The notes under the pieces: model-generated
Told to the model about the DNA's origin: nothing
The model's database searches: none
Seen by the model: the letters and a program-made list of their open reading frames with translations, nothing else
Part shown: positions 25,401 to 36,376 of the stretch, one piece after another
Position numbering within the stretch: the stretch's first letter is position 1
Layout of the letters: each line of letters starts with the position of its first letter
Translations under genes and position numbers: made by a program
Assembly (NCBI GenBank): GCA_963966185.1
Contig: CAWZYM010000329.1
Location: 646,001 to 710,000, forward strand
Reading direction: 5' to 3'
Source: Rhabditoides inermis
Taxonomy: Eukaryota > Nematoda > Chromadorea > Rhabditida > Rhabditidae
DNA: 64,000 bases

Positions 25401-25426
25401 TCTGAAAAGTCATTCGACTTTTCAGA
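25401..25426. other. Perfect hairpin, 11-base stem, ATTC loop
   Basis: TCTGAAAAGTC pairs perfectly with GACTTTTCAGA across an ATTC loop. No T-run follows. Its function is unknown. Confidence 0.6.
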
Positions 25427-25496
25427 TTGTGAAAATTATGAAACAGAAATATCAGAAGCGATTGTGTTTCGTTTTCCGAATCACGAATATACCATT

Positions 25497-25521
25497 AGAG
25501 AGGGCGCGCAGCGCCCTCTCT
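25497..25521. other. Perfect GC-rich hairpin, 11-base stem, GCA loop
   Basis: AGAGAGGGCGC pairs perfectly with GCGCCCTCTCT around a three-base loop. It is followed by TTTT. It resembles the terminal hairpins of the Helitron-like units further on, but lacks CTAG. Confidence 0.6.
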
Positions 25522-26158
25522 TTTGGCTTAGGATAGGGCTCGCGCCAGAACTTTCAAGAAGCTATATCCAAAAATCATGTTAGCAGGAATGTGAACTCAT
25601 CCAATTCATGTTAGTTAGATTCGCACGGTTCCGTAGGCCAGATCACTAATTGATGACATCTTTGTATCTTTTCTCTGAAAGAAGTTATGAGCGATCTCGC
25701 GCACCCATGAGGTGAGAGGCCAGCGTGTAGGTGGGTGGGTGGGTGGGTGGAAGTCGTGTCCGGTAACGCTGACTCTCTGCCGAAAGCGTACTCTCTCGCG
25801 TTTTCTGCCCGTGTTCTCCAACTAGCACTTTGAGTGTAGTTCGCCCCGCCGCCGCCAGCGTCTAATTCGCGCCGGGTTTGCGTTGTTTTGGGTCCGCCAA
25901 CTATAACCAGGAGAAAGAGCGCAGTAGGCGCGACTCCGAACGGTAGTGAGAAAATATGTGGGGAAAACGTTTTTGTGAAATGTAACGGCGATCCGAAACG
26001 TAACGTGTGATCTGTGGTACATGAGAGTAAGAAGAGAGAGAACGGCCGAAAGTTTGTGTTAGTATTTGTAAACGTTGATAGAAGAGCAGAAAATATAAAG
26101 AGACAGAGAGAGAAGGACAGAAAGTGAGAGAGTGAGAGAGTGAGAGAGAGAACAGTGT

Positions 26159-26206
<48 letters not shown>

Positions 26207-26210
26207 GAGA

Positions 26211-26247
<37 letters not shown>

Positions 26248-26386
26248 AACAGTGAAAGAGAGAGAAGGGACGAAGAGAAGGAGAGAACAGAGTGAGTGAG
26301 AGATAGTAGTTTTTGATAAAATCCATATGAATAGTCATAATTCAGCACATATTCAAAATTTCTATGAAATTTAACAAAAGGACATA

Positions 26387-26614
26387 TATTTTCTTTAAAA
26401 AGTACTTGCGTAAACAAATGAACTTTGTCTTGTCCCAATGCAGCAAAAGCACATGCATAAAGCGTTCACAAATACTAACACAAACCTGCGCATAACGGAC
26501 AGTGGACACTAACCGATGAAATATAACAATACAAATGAATAACGCCATACGTCCATATTAGAGAGAGAGAAGACAGAGAGAGAGAGGAGAGAGAGAGAGA
26601 AAGAGAGAGAGAGG

Positions 26615-26684
<70 letters not shown>

Positions 26685-26800
26685 GAAGAGAGAGGCGCAG
26701 GTTTGTGTTAGTATTTGTAAACGCTTTATGCATGTGCTTTTGCTGCATTGGGACAAGACAAAGTTCATTTGTTTACGCAAGTACTTTTTAAAGAAAATAT
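26387..26800. repeat. Inverted repeat (106-base arms) around a GA microsatellite
   Basis: Arms 26387-26492 and 26695-26800 are near-perfect inverse copies. Each contains the TTTGTGTTAGTATTTGTAAACG motif region, which also appears once more near 26055. A (GA)n tract at 26563-26693 forms part of the loop. The arrangement fits a small foldback element or an inverted duplication. Confidence 0.75.
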
Positions 26801-27188
26801 TTTATTGGGATCCGATGAAAACTCTCTAACTCTCCGCCACCCCCGCATTCGATCACACATGCCCGTCAAGTTGTGACTACCGTACCCTCATAGCCAATGA
26901 GAGTTGTTTTGGTATGGTCGGAATGGAGTGTCATGTTATGACAAATCACTAACTGGAAATAGATCTATGTTGTAGATCTAATGATAAGAATACTGCCCAT
27001 ATGTGATTGTAGAGAGTTATCTTTTGAAGGAACGGAGATATGATGGATTATCGTTTTGTATTGCACCTATTTGGTGACAGATTGTGTTCAGCCGGTAGGA
27101 GAGAGTGAGTTTACGATAGGCAAGTATGGTCGACTCGATACAAGAGAGTGTGTAACTGTGGAGATACCAGACGCGTGAGGATTAGAGA

Positions 27189-27223
27189 ACATGGGCTATG
27201 AAAGAGAATACAGACTGTGAGAA
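27189..27223 (+). repeat. Left terminal inverted repeat of the two-gene transposon
   Basis: Identical over 35 bases to the reverse complement of 31425-31459. Similarity stops abruptly at both edges. Confidence 0.85.
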
Positions 27224-27773
27224 ACTCTTTTTTTTTGCAGAAACTCTTTTTGTGTTTATTTCATTGTTTTTCATTACGTTCATTGTTTTGAATGAATAGC
27301 AATTACGTTTTCGGTATCTCAAAGGAAGGTCTCCCATCGGCAAGATGACATTGTTTTGCCAACATGATGAGAGTGACAAGTGGAACATGCCCAACGGCAA
27401 TCTCAATGAAAATTCAGTTAGACATCGTAGAGAGTGTGTATACCACGGCGCAGAGATCTGTATTGTGTGACATCATGCCGACCAAAGAGAGCTCTACTCA
27501 CGGTCTCTGCGTTATGTACTGCGAGCGGGACAGACCCTATCGCTCCTACCCGCTATCCGTTATTGTTCGGCGATTCCCCAACTAGGGACCACAATGAGAA
27601 TTTCAGAAGTTTGGATGTGGTATAGCAGTTTGTATAATTGTGTAGATCGTTTCAAGCTGATTTCGAAAATATATGATGTTCATAGGGTTCATCGTTCACA
27701 TTGCGCTCTACTTAATTACGCGCGGCGCGCGCGCACCCGAGCGCGCGCTCACACAGGGAAAGTGCGACAGAGG

Positions 27774-27958
27774 GCGGCTAGATCAAAGCACTGATGACGT
27801 CATTAATAGTTAAATTATGAATATACTCGTTTCTAATAGTAGATCTACGCTTTGTTCGATTGTAATCAATCAGTACTCGATGAAATACGTCTCTTATGAC
27901 ACCATTTTTCATTACTCATTTTGGGCAATGGCGGCTAGATCAAAGAAATATGACGTCA
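27774..27958. promoter_or_regulatory. Two CRE/ATF palindromes upstream of the BEN-like gene
   Basis: TGACGTCA occurs at 27795-27802 and 27951-27958. Each follows a copy of GCGGCTAGATCAAAG (27774 and 27931), so a promoter segment appears to be duplicated at a spacing of about 156 bases. TGACGTCA is the full palindromic binding site of CREB/ATF bZIP factors. Its position 140-300 bases before the first plausible start codon suggests a promoter role. Confidence 0.45.
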
Positions 27959-28096
27959 TCATGTCATTCTTTATCGATTTTCAATACTTTACGGGGCACG
28001 TTTTCCCATAAATCGAATACCGTTGGAATCAGCGCGGAAAGGCGAATCGTTCTACGCTAATTAGAGCAAGTAACGCGTCCAGTCAGAAAATGTTAC

Positions 28097-29516
28097 ATGA
28101 TTTCGACACAAACTGTACACCTCACGTTGCGGTCCCTATTCCCCAACCCTGCTGCTCCAACAGATGAGGTGGTTATTCACGAGTCTGTCGTCGTCAACGG
28201 CTCCGAGTGTGCGGTACTCATATTCATTGGCAACGAGAAGGAGTGTCGGCGCAAGCTGAAAGAGCTTGAAAAGGGAGAGACGCCTCAGTTGCCTGGACGC
28301 CGATCGGCTCGCCCCATGACCAAGAAGGATTACGGTAGGTCAAAATTTGATTATTGAAAATAAGGTATTGATAGGTATCAATATAATTATAGGCATCGTA
28401 ACTGACTCGGAAGAATCCGATGAGTGGGATGAGCGTCCTGGTCCGAGTTCTCGTCCAGTGAAGAAGGTCAAGTTGGCAGCAGCAGTCGGCGAGGAGAAAG
28501 AAGAGGAGGTTGGAGTCAGCCGAGGAGGTGGGGAGGGAGGGTGCAGCTGTGGAGTGACGACGGCTGTTCTCGATGGCTACTTCAAACGAGTTTATGCGCA
28601 GAACAGGACGATTTTAAGTGAGGTACGTTCCATTCGAAGACAGTTTTTTTAGATCGTTTTGTAGATTTTGGAAGTGAAACAGAGGACGAACTTTGTCGGC
28701 AAGCAGTCCGCGGAAACTGCGAAGACCGTTCAGAAGGCAGTTGAAGCAGTTTCCGGAAAGGGCGGAGACGACCATCTTGTATCAATGGTCGGTGAGATCA
28801 TCGATCGCCTGCCGGAGAAAGTCGCCAACAAAGGTGAGTGAGTGTATACGTGAGAAGTGTGTGCAACAGCTATTTTAGCAAACTACTCTTATCTGTCTCA
28901 TGAACGCGTCGTGCAACTGAAGTCGCAGTCTCACACTCCATCCAACTTTTTCAAACTGCTAGAAGCTGAACTGTTCGAGTCACACGACCCCGACTACATC
29001 TTGGAGTGGAAGTATCGCAACCAATCCAAGACTCTTTTTGTAGAACAGGTGAGCATCATTATCTATTATGATGCACAATTTATTAACTTAAACTTGTCAC
29101 AGATGATGCGAACTTACTGCGGTCTGAACACAGAGGTCGGCATGCAGGATATGCTGAAGGAGATTGTCTCGAAGAACAACAAAGCGTTCAGGGAGAGACG
29201 CAAGCGTAAGGAGGCTGGCAAGTCTTTTGCTGCCACCCACACCCCATCTCGCACTCTCTCTACTCTTGCTCGATCTGTCCTTTCTACGACCCCTCCTCGT
29301 GCCATGCTTCCCACTTCTTCCACTCCCCGCCATCCCCTTCCGCTGAGACGATTGAATGTAGCATCCACTCGCTCTCCTAGCCCTATTCCCCGTGACACTG
29401 ACCAGTTTGAGTTTGATGATCAGAATAGTGAAAATACTCCCTTCCGACGTTTCCAGAACATTCCTTCTGATTCTTTTAATCTGAACATGTCCACTTCCAC
29501 CATTCACACCGAATAG
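28097..29516 (+). CDS. Probable BEN-like DNA-binding protein of a DNA transposon
   Basis: Five exons obey GT-AG rules and keep frame: 28097-28334, 28393-28622, 28665-28833, 28879-29048 and 29103-29516. They give about 406 residues. Order: a polar N-terminus, an acidic stretch (about residues 82-90) with a basic PVKKVKL nuclear-localisation-like run, a helical middle, and near residues 213-310 a helical domain with SPxxF/LLxxxLF spacing and a final RERRKRK. This layout resembles the BEN domain, a DNA-binding and chromatin-factor fold. The assignment is by eye and needs a profile search. The C-terminus is Ser/Thr/Pro-rich. The gene lies 211 bases before the transposase on the same strand, so it is probably an accessory or regulatory protein of the element. 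The start is uncertain: an acceptor-like AACAG precedes another ATG at 28163. Confidence 0.6.
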
Positions 29517-29559
29517 TTTTCCACCTTGTGATTATTTTTGTGCTTACGGATGTTTGATC

Positions 29560-29565
29560 AATAAA
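29560..29565 (+). terminator. Polyadenylation signal of the BEN-like gene
   Basis: AATAAA, 44 bases after the stop codon, separates this transcript from the transposase gene that starts at 29728. Confidence 0.6.
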
Positions 29566-29727
29566 TGAATTGTGTCACTCATTATCTCGAGGCATGTGCA
29601 CTCATGTGCAGATAAGAAGGGCGATCCGCTATTTACAGTAGTTTGTTTACGAGTAGCCTCGGGATACATGACGGCGAGTCACATGAACATTATCAATCAC
29701 TCACTATTATTCCTACTCTCTAACAAG

Positions 29728-30425
29728 ATGGCTGTGAGCGAAACTGTTCGCTCTCAAGTTGTTCTTTTATTCGAAAAAGGACTCGCCAAGACTGAAATCC
29801 GGGAACGACTTCTTGCCTGCGGATTCCATATTTCCTATGCAACTGTCAAGCGGATCTGTCAGGGACACAAGGACAAGCCGCTGTCGCCGTACTGCAGCCC
29901 TCGCACTCGGACACTCATCAAGTACGAACCGGAGGAGTACGCGGAATTTCAAGACATCATACTATCTCACACCCGCCGCAACAACGAGATCACTTCTGGT
30001 CGTCTACAAGGGTTGATTCGGGAGCGTTACCGCGATAGGACCCCCTCCACTTCATTCATCAAAGCCATGCGCCGACAGATGGGTTACCAGTACGTGAAGG
30101 TCAAGCCTACTCACATGATTCGTGACGAGAACAAGAAGAAGCGACTGCAGTTTGCCATGAGCTGTCAAGAGCGAGGTAACTACGATGTTCATGTTGCTTG
30201 GATACATCTAATTTTATAGGTCAAACATTCGATCATTGGGCGTTTGTGGACGAGGCAACTGTGCAAATGGACAACAACAGCAACTACTGTTTCATCTTCC
30301 CCGGGGAGGAATACAAGCGTCTTCGTCCTCGACCGAAGCACCCCGTTAAGGTTAGTCTCTCTTTCTCTCTCACTATCTCTCACTCTCTCTCTCTCACTCT
30401 CTCTCTCACTCACTCACTCACTCAC

Positions 30426-30458
<33 letters not shown>

Positions 30459-31004
30459 TTCTCTGTATCTCTCTCTAAGTCCCTCAAATTTCAGATCCAC
30501 ATCTGGGGAGCTATTTCGAGGCATGGCAAGTCGAAGCTCTGCATTTTCGAAGGTGACACCCGTATGAATTCGGAAATGTACGTCATGATCCTAGAAGAGT
30601 ACTTTGTTCCCTTCAATAGGAAGTACCACAACGGTACTGCATTTCTCGCTCAAGACAATTGTCCTACTCACTTTTCCTACCATACTTGTGCTAGTATTAC
30701 TAATGACATGAACATCTCGTATATTCACTGGCCCGCTGAGTCCCCTGACCTCAACCCAATCGAACTAGTGTGGCATCAAATCAAGCACGCTCTTCGCACT
30801 CGATACAAGCCTAACAACCAGCAGGAGCTTATTGACAGTGTGAAGGCGGCTTGGAGAGAAGTCACGCTAGAGCAGATTAACAACTACATTGATCACAGCG
30901 TTCGCATGATTCCGCGAGTGATTGAGAAGCGTGGTTCTTACATTATCGATCTTACATTAAGACTCTTTTGTAAGTGTTGTTGTATCGTTTGTAATGTTGA
31001 TTGA
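29728..31004 (+). CDS. Tc1-like transposase, DD35E
   Basis: Exons 29728-30175, 30220-30350 and 30495-31004 join in frame to 362 residues, close to the usual 340 or so of Tc1-type transposases. The start MAVSETVRSQ was chosen because a helix-turn-helix follows at once (VVLLFEKGLAKTEIRERL, then YATVKRI), as in Tc1 proteins. The catalytic core is intact: D at 30249 (FVDEATV), D at 30654 (LAQDNCPTH) and E at 30762 (PDLNPIELVWHQIK), with 35 residues between the last two. The conserved WG of IHIWGAISRHGK is present. The protein should bind the element ends and catalyse cut-and-paste transposition. No frameshift or internal stop is seen, so the element may be intact. Intron 2 (144 bases) is filled by a CT microsatellite. 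Confidence 0.85.
30357..30478. repeat. CT microsatellite within transposase intron 2
   Basis: CT-rich simple repeat with interspersed ACT steps. It lies wholly inside the intron and also supplies the pyrimidine tract before the TTTCAG acceptor. Confidence 0.85.
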
Positions 31005-31424
31005 TTTCGATTCATTTTTTGTACACTGATTATGATTCATTTCATCATAAATAATAATCATGATGCGTTCGTTGCTGTTCCAACGCATCACTGTTGCATT
31101 CAAGCACAAGCGGTGTGACCTAATCAATTACCGCGCGTCACTTGGCGACGCGCCAGTTCGCCTGAGGGGACATCACACTGGTCGCAGCACATCTCGCCGC
31201 ACACATTGATCGCTTCCTCCTTGTTATAATACACCTCCACAACTTCTGAGTGAATTACATGCTTCATTCATCACCACTACTAGTGTTCAATCACAGCTGG
31301 TTAGAAGGGTACGGTAGCAGTCGCAAGTCGCAAATATGTGTCCAGCTCTTACCTGCCAGAAACAGGCTAGTGAGGGGTAGTATGGACGCACCACCCTCAC
31401 AGCACTCACTGTACTCTCGTCACC

Positions 31425-31459
31425 TTCTCACAGTCTGTATTCTCTTTCATAGCCCATGT
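31425..31459 (-). repeat. Right terminal inverted repeat of the two-gene transposon
   Basis: Mirror of 27189-27223, followed by TAGAGA as on the left side. Confidence 0.85.
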
Positions 31460-31514
31460 TAGAGATACGGGGGGTCCCCTAGGAGTCAATCGATAATGGG
31501 CGGAGCGTAGAGTG

Positions 31515-31640
31515 GCCCCGCCCCTTTAGGCCCCGCCCCTTTAAGCGCCGCCCCTTTAGGCACCGCCCCTTTAAGCGCCGCCCTTTTATTCCCCGCCCCT
31601 TTCACCCTCCTCACGCTCCGCCCCTTGGAGCCCCGCCCCT
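31515..31640. repeat. GC-box tandem repeat
   Basis: About five to seven degenerate copies of an 18-base unit containing CCGCCCCTTTA. CCGCCCC is an Sp1-type GC box, but the regular period suggests a minisatellite. There is no gene start downstream within range. Confidence 0.7.
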
Positions 31641-31812
31641 CCCTCAGGCGCTGTCCGATCAAGCCCCTCCCCTCGGCTCCTTTGTGCTCGCCGCATCCTT
31701 TTGTACCCGGCCGGCGCGCCGTCTGACAGCAGCCGTTCTCTGCGCTCTCCCCGGCCGCGCTTTCTCTCCCTACTCTCTCTCTCATCGCGGGCCAAGCGAG
31801 TGATTCCCCCCC

Positions 31813-31851
<39 letters not shown>

Positions 31852-32319
31852 AGACGGCCGAAATACAGTTTGACTCACTCATTGACTCACTCCCTCAGGT
31901 GTCGCCCTTGCCCCTAATCAAATCAGGCCGTGCTGCGATGTACGGTACCCGCCCTCCTAGTCGGCTCGACGATTGATCTGATGCCCTGCTCTCTCTGCTC
32001 TCCTCTGCCGCGAGATCTCTCTCTGCTTTCTCTTATCGCTCGCGAAGTGAGTGAAATGCCGTAGTGCGAGAGAGAGAGAGAGAGAGAGAGATCGAAATAC
32101 AGTCCGACTCACTCCTTGACTCGCTCCATTCGGCGTCTCTCTGGCCCCTCCCTAGTCAAGGGGCCCTCTCCTCCCTCAGGCGCTATACAATGAAACCCCT
32201 TCCCTCGGCTCTTCTTGAACTCGCCCGTGTAGTCGGCTCGCCTCTCTGCACTCACCCCGGGCCACGCAATCTCTCGCCCTCTCTCATCGCGTGCGAGGCG
32301 AGTGATTTTCAAACTGTGC

Positions 32320-32359
<40 letters not shown>

Positions 32360-32523
32360 AACCGATAGGGAAAAATCGAGATTCGACTCTATTTAAGAAA
32401 TGCCACAGTGCGAGAGATGGAGCGTGGTAGGGAAAAACGAGGTTCGTGTCTTTGAATGTAATAAACATATATGCGAATGACGAGAAAGACCCCTCTGGCC
32501 TAAAGAAATGACGCGCGCGCGTA

Positions 32524-32556
<33 letters not shown>

Positions 32557-32640
32557 TATAGAGAGAGAGAGAGAGCACACGTAGTAATTCCTTAACCGGG
32601 TGATCACACATGACAACACAAATATCAAAAAGCGTACCTC
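31641..32640. repeat. Degenerate 250-base repeats carrying GA tracts
   Basis: Three clear copies start near 31783, 32032 and 32283. Each has a TCATCGCG..GCGAGTGA segment, then a (GA)n tract, then AAATACAGTYYGACTCACTC or a similar run. A further GA tract lies near 32527-32573. Stop-free frames here are Leu/Ser or Arg/Glu simple-sequence products, not genes. Confidence 0.6.
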
Positions 32641-32774
32641 TCTCTCTCGTATCCGTGTACAGCTGTACAGATTCGAAATGTAGGTTCACTCGAAAATACG
32701 TCTATATGATTAAAACTCATCCTGAAACTAGAGATAAAACGCGTTTGTTGTTGTTGTTGTGTGTGAATTATAGA

Positions 32775-33140
32775 ATGCTCTACGGATCCGACACTTGGGC
32801 TTGGGCTCTCCGGCACTTGGGCTCTCAATAAGAAGCTCAAGGAGAAGCTGGATACGGCGGAACGCAAATTCTTGCGCCGGATGCTAGGCTACTTCTACCC
32901 AAACCGTCGCCACAACTCGCAGTTATATCGGGATGTAACCAACATCTACTCCCGTCTCCTGCGCAAAAAGTCCAAGCTGCCTCGCGGCAAGTGGCGGCAA
33001 CGAGAGTTCGTCTCTTGGGACACGTGCTGCGACGAGAAGACCATCGGATTGTGAAGCAAGCTGTGCTCACACTACCGCCGCCGGAGTGGAAGGCCCAGGA
33101 AGGAAACGCGCCACATGGGATGAGAAGCTGAAGGATGATG
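32775..33140 (+). pseudogene. LINE (non-LTR retrotransposon) ORF2 3'-terminal remnant
   Basis: The translation shows the usual ending of many LINE ORF2 proteins: MLYGSDTWA, then a stretch with LDTAERKFLRRMLGY, then LLGHVLRRED, then a basic GRKRATWDEKL tail. This region follows the reverse transcriptase domain and is conserved across several LINE clades. The reading frame shifts at least twice (near 32795-32830, where GGGCT segments are duplicated, and near 33003). The catalytic reverse transcriptase domain is absent. It is therefore a 5'-truncated, dead copy. The clade cannot be settled from this fragment. Confidence 0.75.
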
Positions 33141-34621
33141 AAGAGTCGATAAACAAACGTGTTTGTCTTTTCGATTGCGCGGTGAGCGGAGATGGAGGCG
33201 TTGTCGGTCATCTTACTCTGGAGCAGCGCCTTGCGGGCGGCTGCAGGCTCGTCAAGGCTGATAGCTCTTGACTTGAACTTCTTCTTTTCGGTCGCTTTAT
33301 GTTATTGTGTGTTATCACGCATGTGTGTTATCACGCATAATAACATTTCCCGCATCCATGCGTGCATTCTCGTCATTCTCGGCAGTGTCCTCCTCCTCCT
33401 ACTCTTGCTCCGCTCAGCATCCGCTTCGTCCACCTTCTCCTCCTAGTCCTGTTTCTTTTGCTTTTTTTCGTGCTGCACATTCTGCTGCTTCTCTACTTCC
33501 TTCTCCTCGCTCTGCTCCTTCTGCTTTACCGAAACCGACGGCTCATCAAAAACGGCCATTTCTCTGACAGGTTCGCTCTCGTCGGCGATGGGAATGGAAA
33601 GGGGCTTCGAAATAAAGAATATGGTTTGACAAATGTAAGACTAAGATGCAACGTATTTATCTCGACAGTCAAATCAGTTTGGGGTAGACCATGTCGAACA
33701 TCTGGGCGAACATCGCTTGCGCGCAAGGTGGAGCGCTGCATTATTCCAGCGCTGCATTAGTCTCGGTTCTCACTCAGCAACACCTGCCGAAAACCGACGA
33801 GCTTCTCGTTTTCGATTAAAGTTATCGGGATAGTAACCGAAACAGCTAGAATGACTACGTGTACATGCACATTTAAGTAGTATCAAAGTGTGGGGCGTGG
33901 ACGATTTAGAGAGGGAAGATGAAGAGAAGAAAGTCGGAGAAAGATGTGTGGAAGGGAAAGAGATGCTCACGTTTCTTCTCATCTGTGTGCCTCTCAACCA
34001 TGGATAGCTGTCATATGACCTGCTCGCTCCATGTCATCATGACCAACGCGTGTCCTTCGAATATGTATGTATGAATATATACACATGTATACACCCCTCC
34101 CCCCTTTCATCGTACGGTATTATCTCCGGTCAAACCAGACAATGAGAAAACGACGAAAAAATGGTGCAAAGTCGACCCCAACTCCCGGTTGTTTTGTCCT
34201 GAATTACTCTACAAAGAGCCATTTTCAAAATCGAAAAACAAGCGATTCCTGAAATAGATCTTGTACACGACATACCCAAAATTCAACCCTCTAGCACTCC
34301 GAAGACAGTTATTTCCAAAACAGTTTTCCACTATTGGAATTCGCTGGTTTTAGGTGTTATCGGGTGATATACAATTTAGTTGCACAGTTGTCATAATCGG
34401 AAAACTAGCGTTTGTCGGGATTTCTACTGGGAAGCTACTGTGGAAAGCACAAACAAATTGCATTTTCCGAACGGAGTAATAGCCACAACTGGCCGCTGTT
34501 TTCGGCGCATACGCATATAATTTACGGTTTTCAGGAAGTCATTTGCACGCGCTTGCGCTGCGAAGAACGCGCAAGTGAAAATCTACCTCCTCCGAATGAA
34601 TTTGGACCGGCGAAAATGCCA
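33141..34621. other. Unassigned sequence
   Basis: No gene, repeat family or terminus recognised. 33390-33540 is pyrimidine-rich with TCCTCC runs, giving artefactual Leu-rich frames. 33310-33345 has two GTGTTATCACGCAT copies. Confidence 0.5.
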
Positions 34622-35625
34622 TCGAACGGTGTCTGGGAAAATTCAGAAAGGGAAGTGCCGTGCCATGAACGAGATGACAGCCTATATATGGTAACATCAC
34701 AACCACTATGTGAGAAAAATGAGACACGAGAACACGGACCGTATGACAGCAAGACGCCATTCTCTTTTCGTGTGCGATCTACAACCACACATATCATATG
34801 TTTTTTGTTCCTGTTGAAAAGGTCAGCCGCCATCGTCTTGCGTGCGTGTCGACTCAACTGGTCAATCACACAAGCTTATCATGTAGATCATCTTTTATCA
34901 CAAATCAAAATCGACAAAATGTACTTTCCGCTGAATCGGTGCTCCTGTCACACTGTGAATAGCAGACGGATGGGGTGGTGTGACTCGTTGCCGCGGTGGT
35001 CGGTGACAATGACAACCTTGCATTCGCCCACGTCTCTCCCGTACCTAAGCAGAGCCAATCACTTATGCTTTGTTCAACAGTCACAAACCGGGACTGGTAG
35101 AAGTCGGCGAGCGAGTCGTATCCGGGCACAGCAGATGGCGTGTGTCCCGCGTCCCGCGCCGTCTTTTTGACCACCACCCCGACAAATGCGAAACCTGTAA
35201 CTCGCTATTAATTCAGTTGTTTATCATTGCGTATTCAGGAAACATATGGGGAATGGGGACAAAATATGTGGCTGTAATAAGTGGTGCAACGTATGTTGAT
35301 TAAAATCAAATCAAAGAATAGTGAAACAGATACAAATGCGTATGGAACAATACAACAGACATATGTATATGAAATGAATGTGTTCTGTTGCATATACTGG
35401 GGAGCCCGTGCCCGTATCGATCAGGAAGCGCGGATGCGAGATGGTTCAATCATGCATTTTCTAACCTCCTCTTTAAACGAACCGGTGTCTCTGATAGCTA
35501 TAATGTTAGATGGTAAGGAATTCCATATTCGAAACTTGCGGTGAATGAATGTCTGCGTTCTAACGGACGGATATTACAAGAAATAACTTTGTCGATTTCT
35601 CTTTCTCTCTATGTCTCTATCTATA

Positions 35626-35662
<37 letters not shown>

Positions 35663-35671
35663 GTCTCCATT

Positions 35672-35722
<51 letters not shown>

Positions 35723-35868
35723 TGCACTCTAAACCGTGACTCGCTTGCCGCGTTCAAGTTTCCGCCATGGCGGCGGAATACAGGTAGACCGCGGATGTGC
35801 TGAATGGTCTCAAGCGGGGCCGCGTTCATTACGCCGCTGTAACAAGACGATGAGAGCGGAATCGGTGA
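34622..35868 (+). repeat. Outer inverted-repeat arm, left
   Basis: Inverse counterpart of 39896-41083. It begins TCGAACGGTGTCTGGG and includes a CT microsatellite (about 35600-35720) mirrored by a GA tract at 40043-40092. The arm is about 1.2 kb and strongly similar throughout with scattered differences. It continues without a break into the inner arm at 35868. Confidence 0.85.
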
Positions 35869-36376
35869 TACGTGCACATCTGTCGCACTGTACTTGAAAG
35901 AGTAGCGGTGAAAACAGGCAGCCGTGGTAGTCGATAGCGGTTCTCTTGCCACCTGGTGCGGTCGGCGGAACGAATTCATCAACCCGATACCGCGAGCCAG
36001 ACACTGTGATCTCGCCTCCTCGGCCAGCATGGTGGATCTGCGCGCCACACGTCACTCTTCACCACTTCATGTAGAGGCAGGCAGCAATGCTCTCCACAGC
36101 TCGGCGATCCTTCTTTTGGGTGTATTCGTCTCCTCGGAAACAAAGTAGTCCGATAAACGGTCATGACTGCAGAAGCGGCGGTGCACACTTGCGATAACAC
36201 ATGCACAGATGTGATACAGTATAATACGCCTAGATCTCCTCTTCCGTCTCCACGCCCGGTGGCAGCCAGCCCGCGCGACTCCTGGAGCAATGCAGTTCCC
36301 TTTCTCAAATATTATGTAACCTGCTGGATTTTCATCAACATAGTCCTCTCATCCGGATTTGTTGTAGTTGAAGTTT
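35868..36376 (+). repeat. Inner inverted-repeat arm, left
   Basis: Inverse copy of 37154-37663 and nearly identical to it. On this side outer and inner arms are contiguous. On the right they are separated by 2.2 kb of polymerase-related sequence, so the left arm looks like an internally deleted version of the right. Confidence 0.85.

Larger units (their letters stand above)
25211..27182. other. Non-coding spacer between the two transposons
   Basis: No convincing gene. The 21-base CGCCACCCCCGCATTCGATC(A) occurs at 25211-25231 and again at 26835-26855, which may mark the edges of a 1.6-kb inserted segment. Inside are two short perfect hairpins, GA microsatellites (about 26100-26285 and 26563-26693) and a 106-base inverted repeat. 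From 26856 to 27182 I see nothing identifiable. Confidence 0.6.
27189..31459 (+). mobile_element. Two-gene DNA transposon with perfect 35-base inverted ends
   Basis: 27189-27223 and 31425-31459 are perfect 35-base inverted repeats beginning ACATGGGCTATGAAAGAG. TAGAGA flanks the element on both sides (27183-27188 and 31460-31465). It can also be read as 7-base TTAGAGA, because the last base of the right repeat is ambiguous. Inside, two intron-containing genes lie in the same direction: a BEN-like protein, then a Tc1-like DD35E transposase. A 6-7-base duplication is unusual for Tc1/mariner, which normally duplicates TA. Either the family differs or the TAGAGA match is partly chance. Confidence 0.8.

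Noticed and set aside
25611..26780. Ser/Leu-repeat frames
   Set aside because: Translations of GA/CT microsatellites. The same applies at 31486-32689 and in every A unit.
31515..31602. Sp1-type promoter
   Set aside because: The GC boxes are part of a regular short tandem repeat and no gene start follows.
33362..33760. 132-codon Leu-rich frame resembling a membrane protein
   Set aside because: It comes from a pyrimidine-rich low-complexity stretch without gene context.
34412..35170. 252-codon plus-strand frame
   Set aside because: It crosses the edge of the inverted arm, has no domain, and overlaps a better-preserved frame on the other strand.
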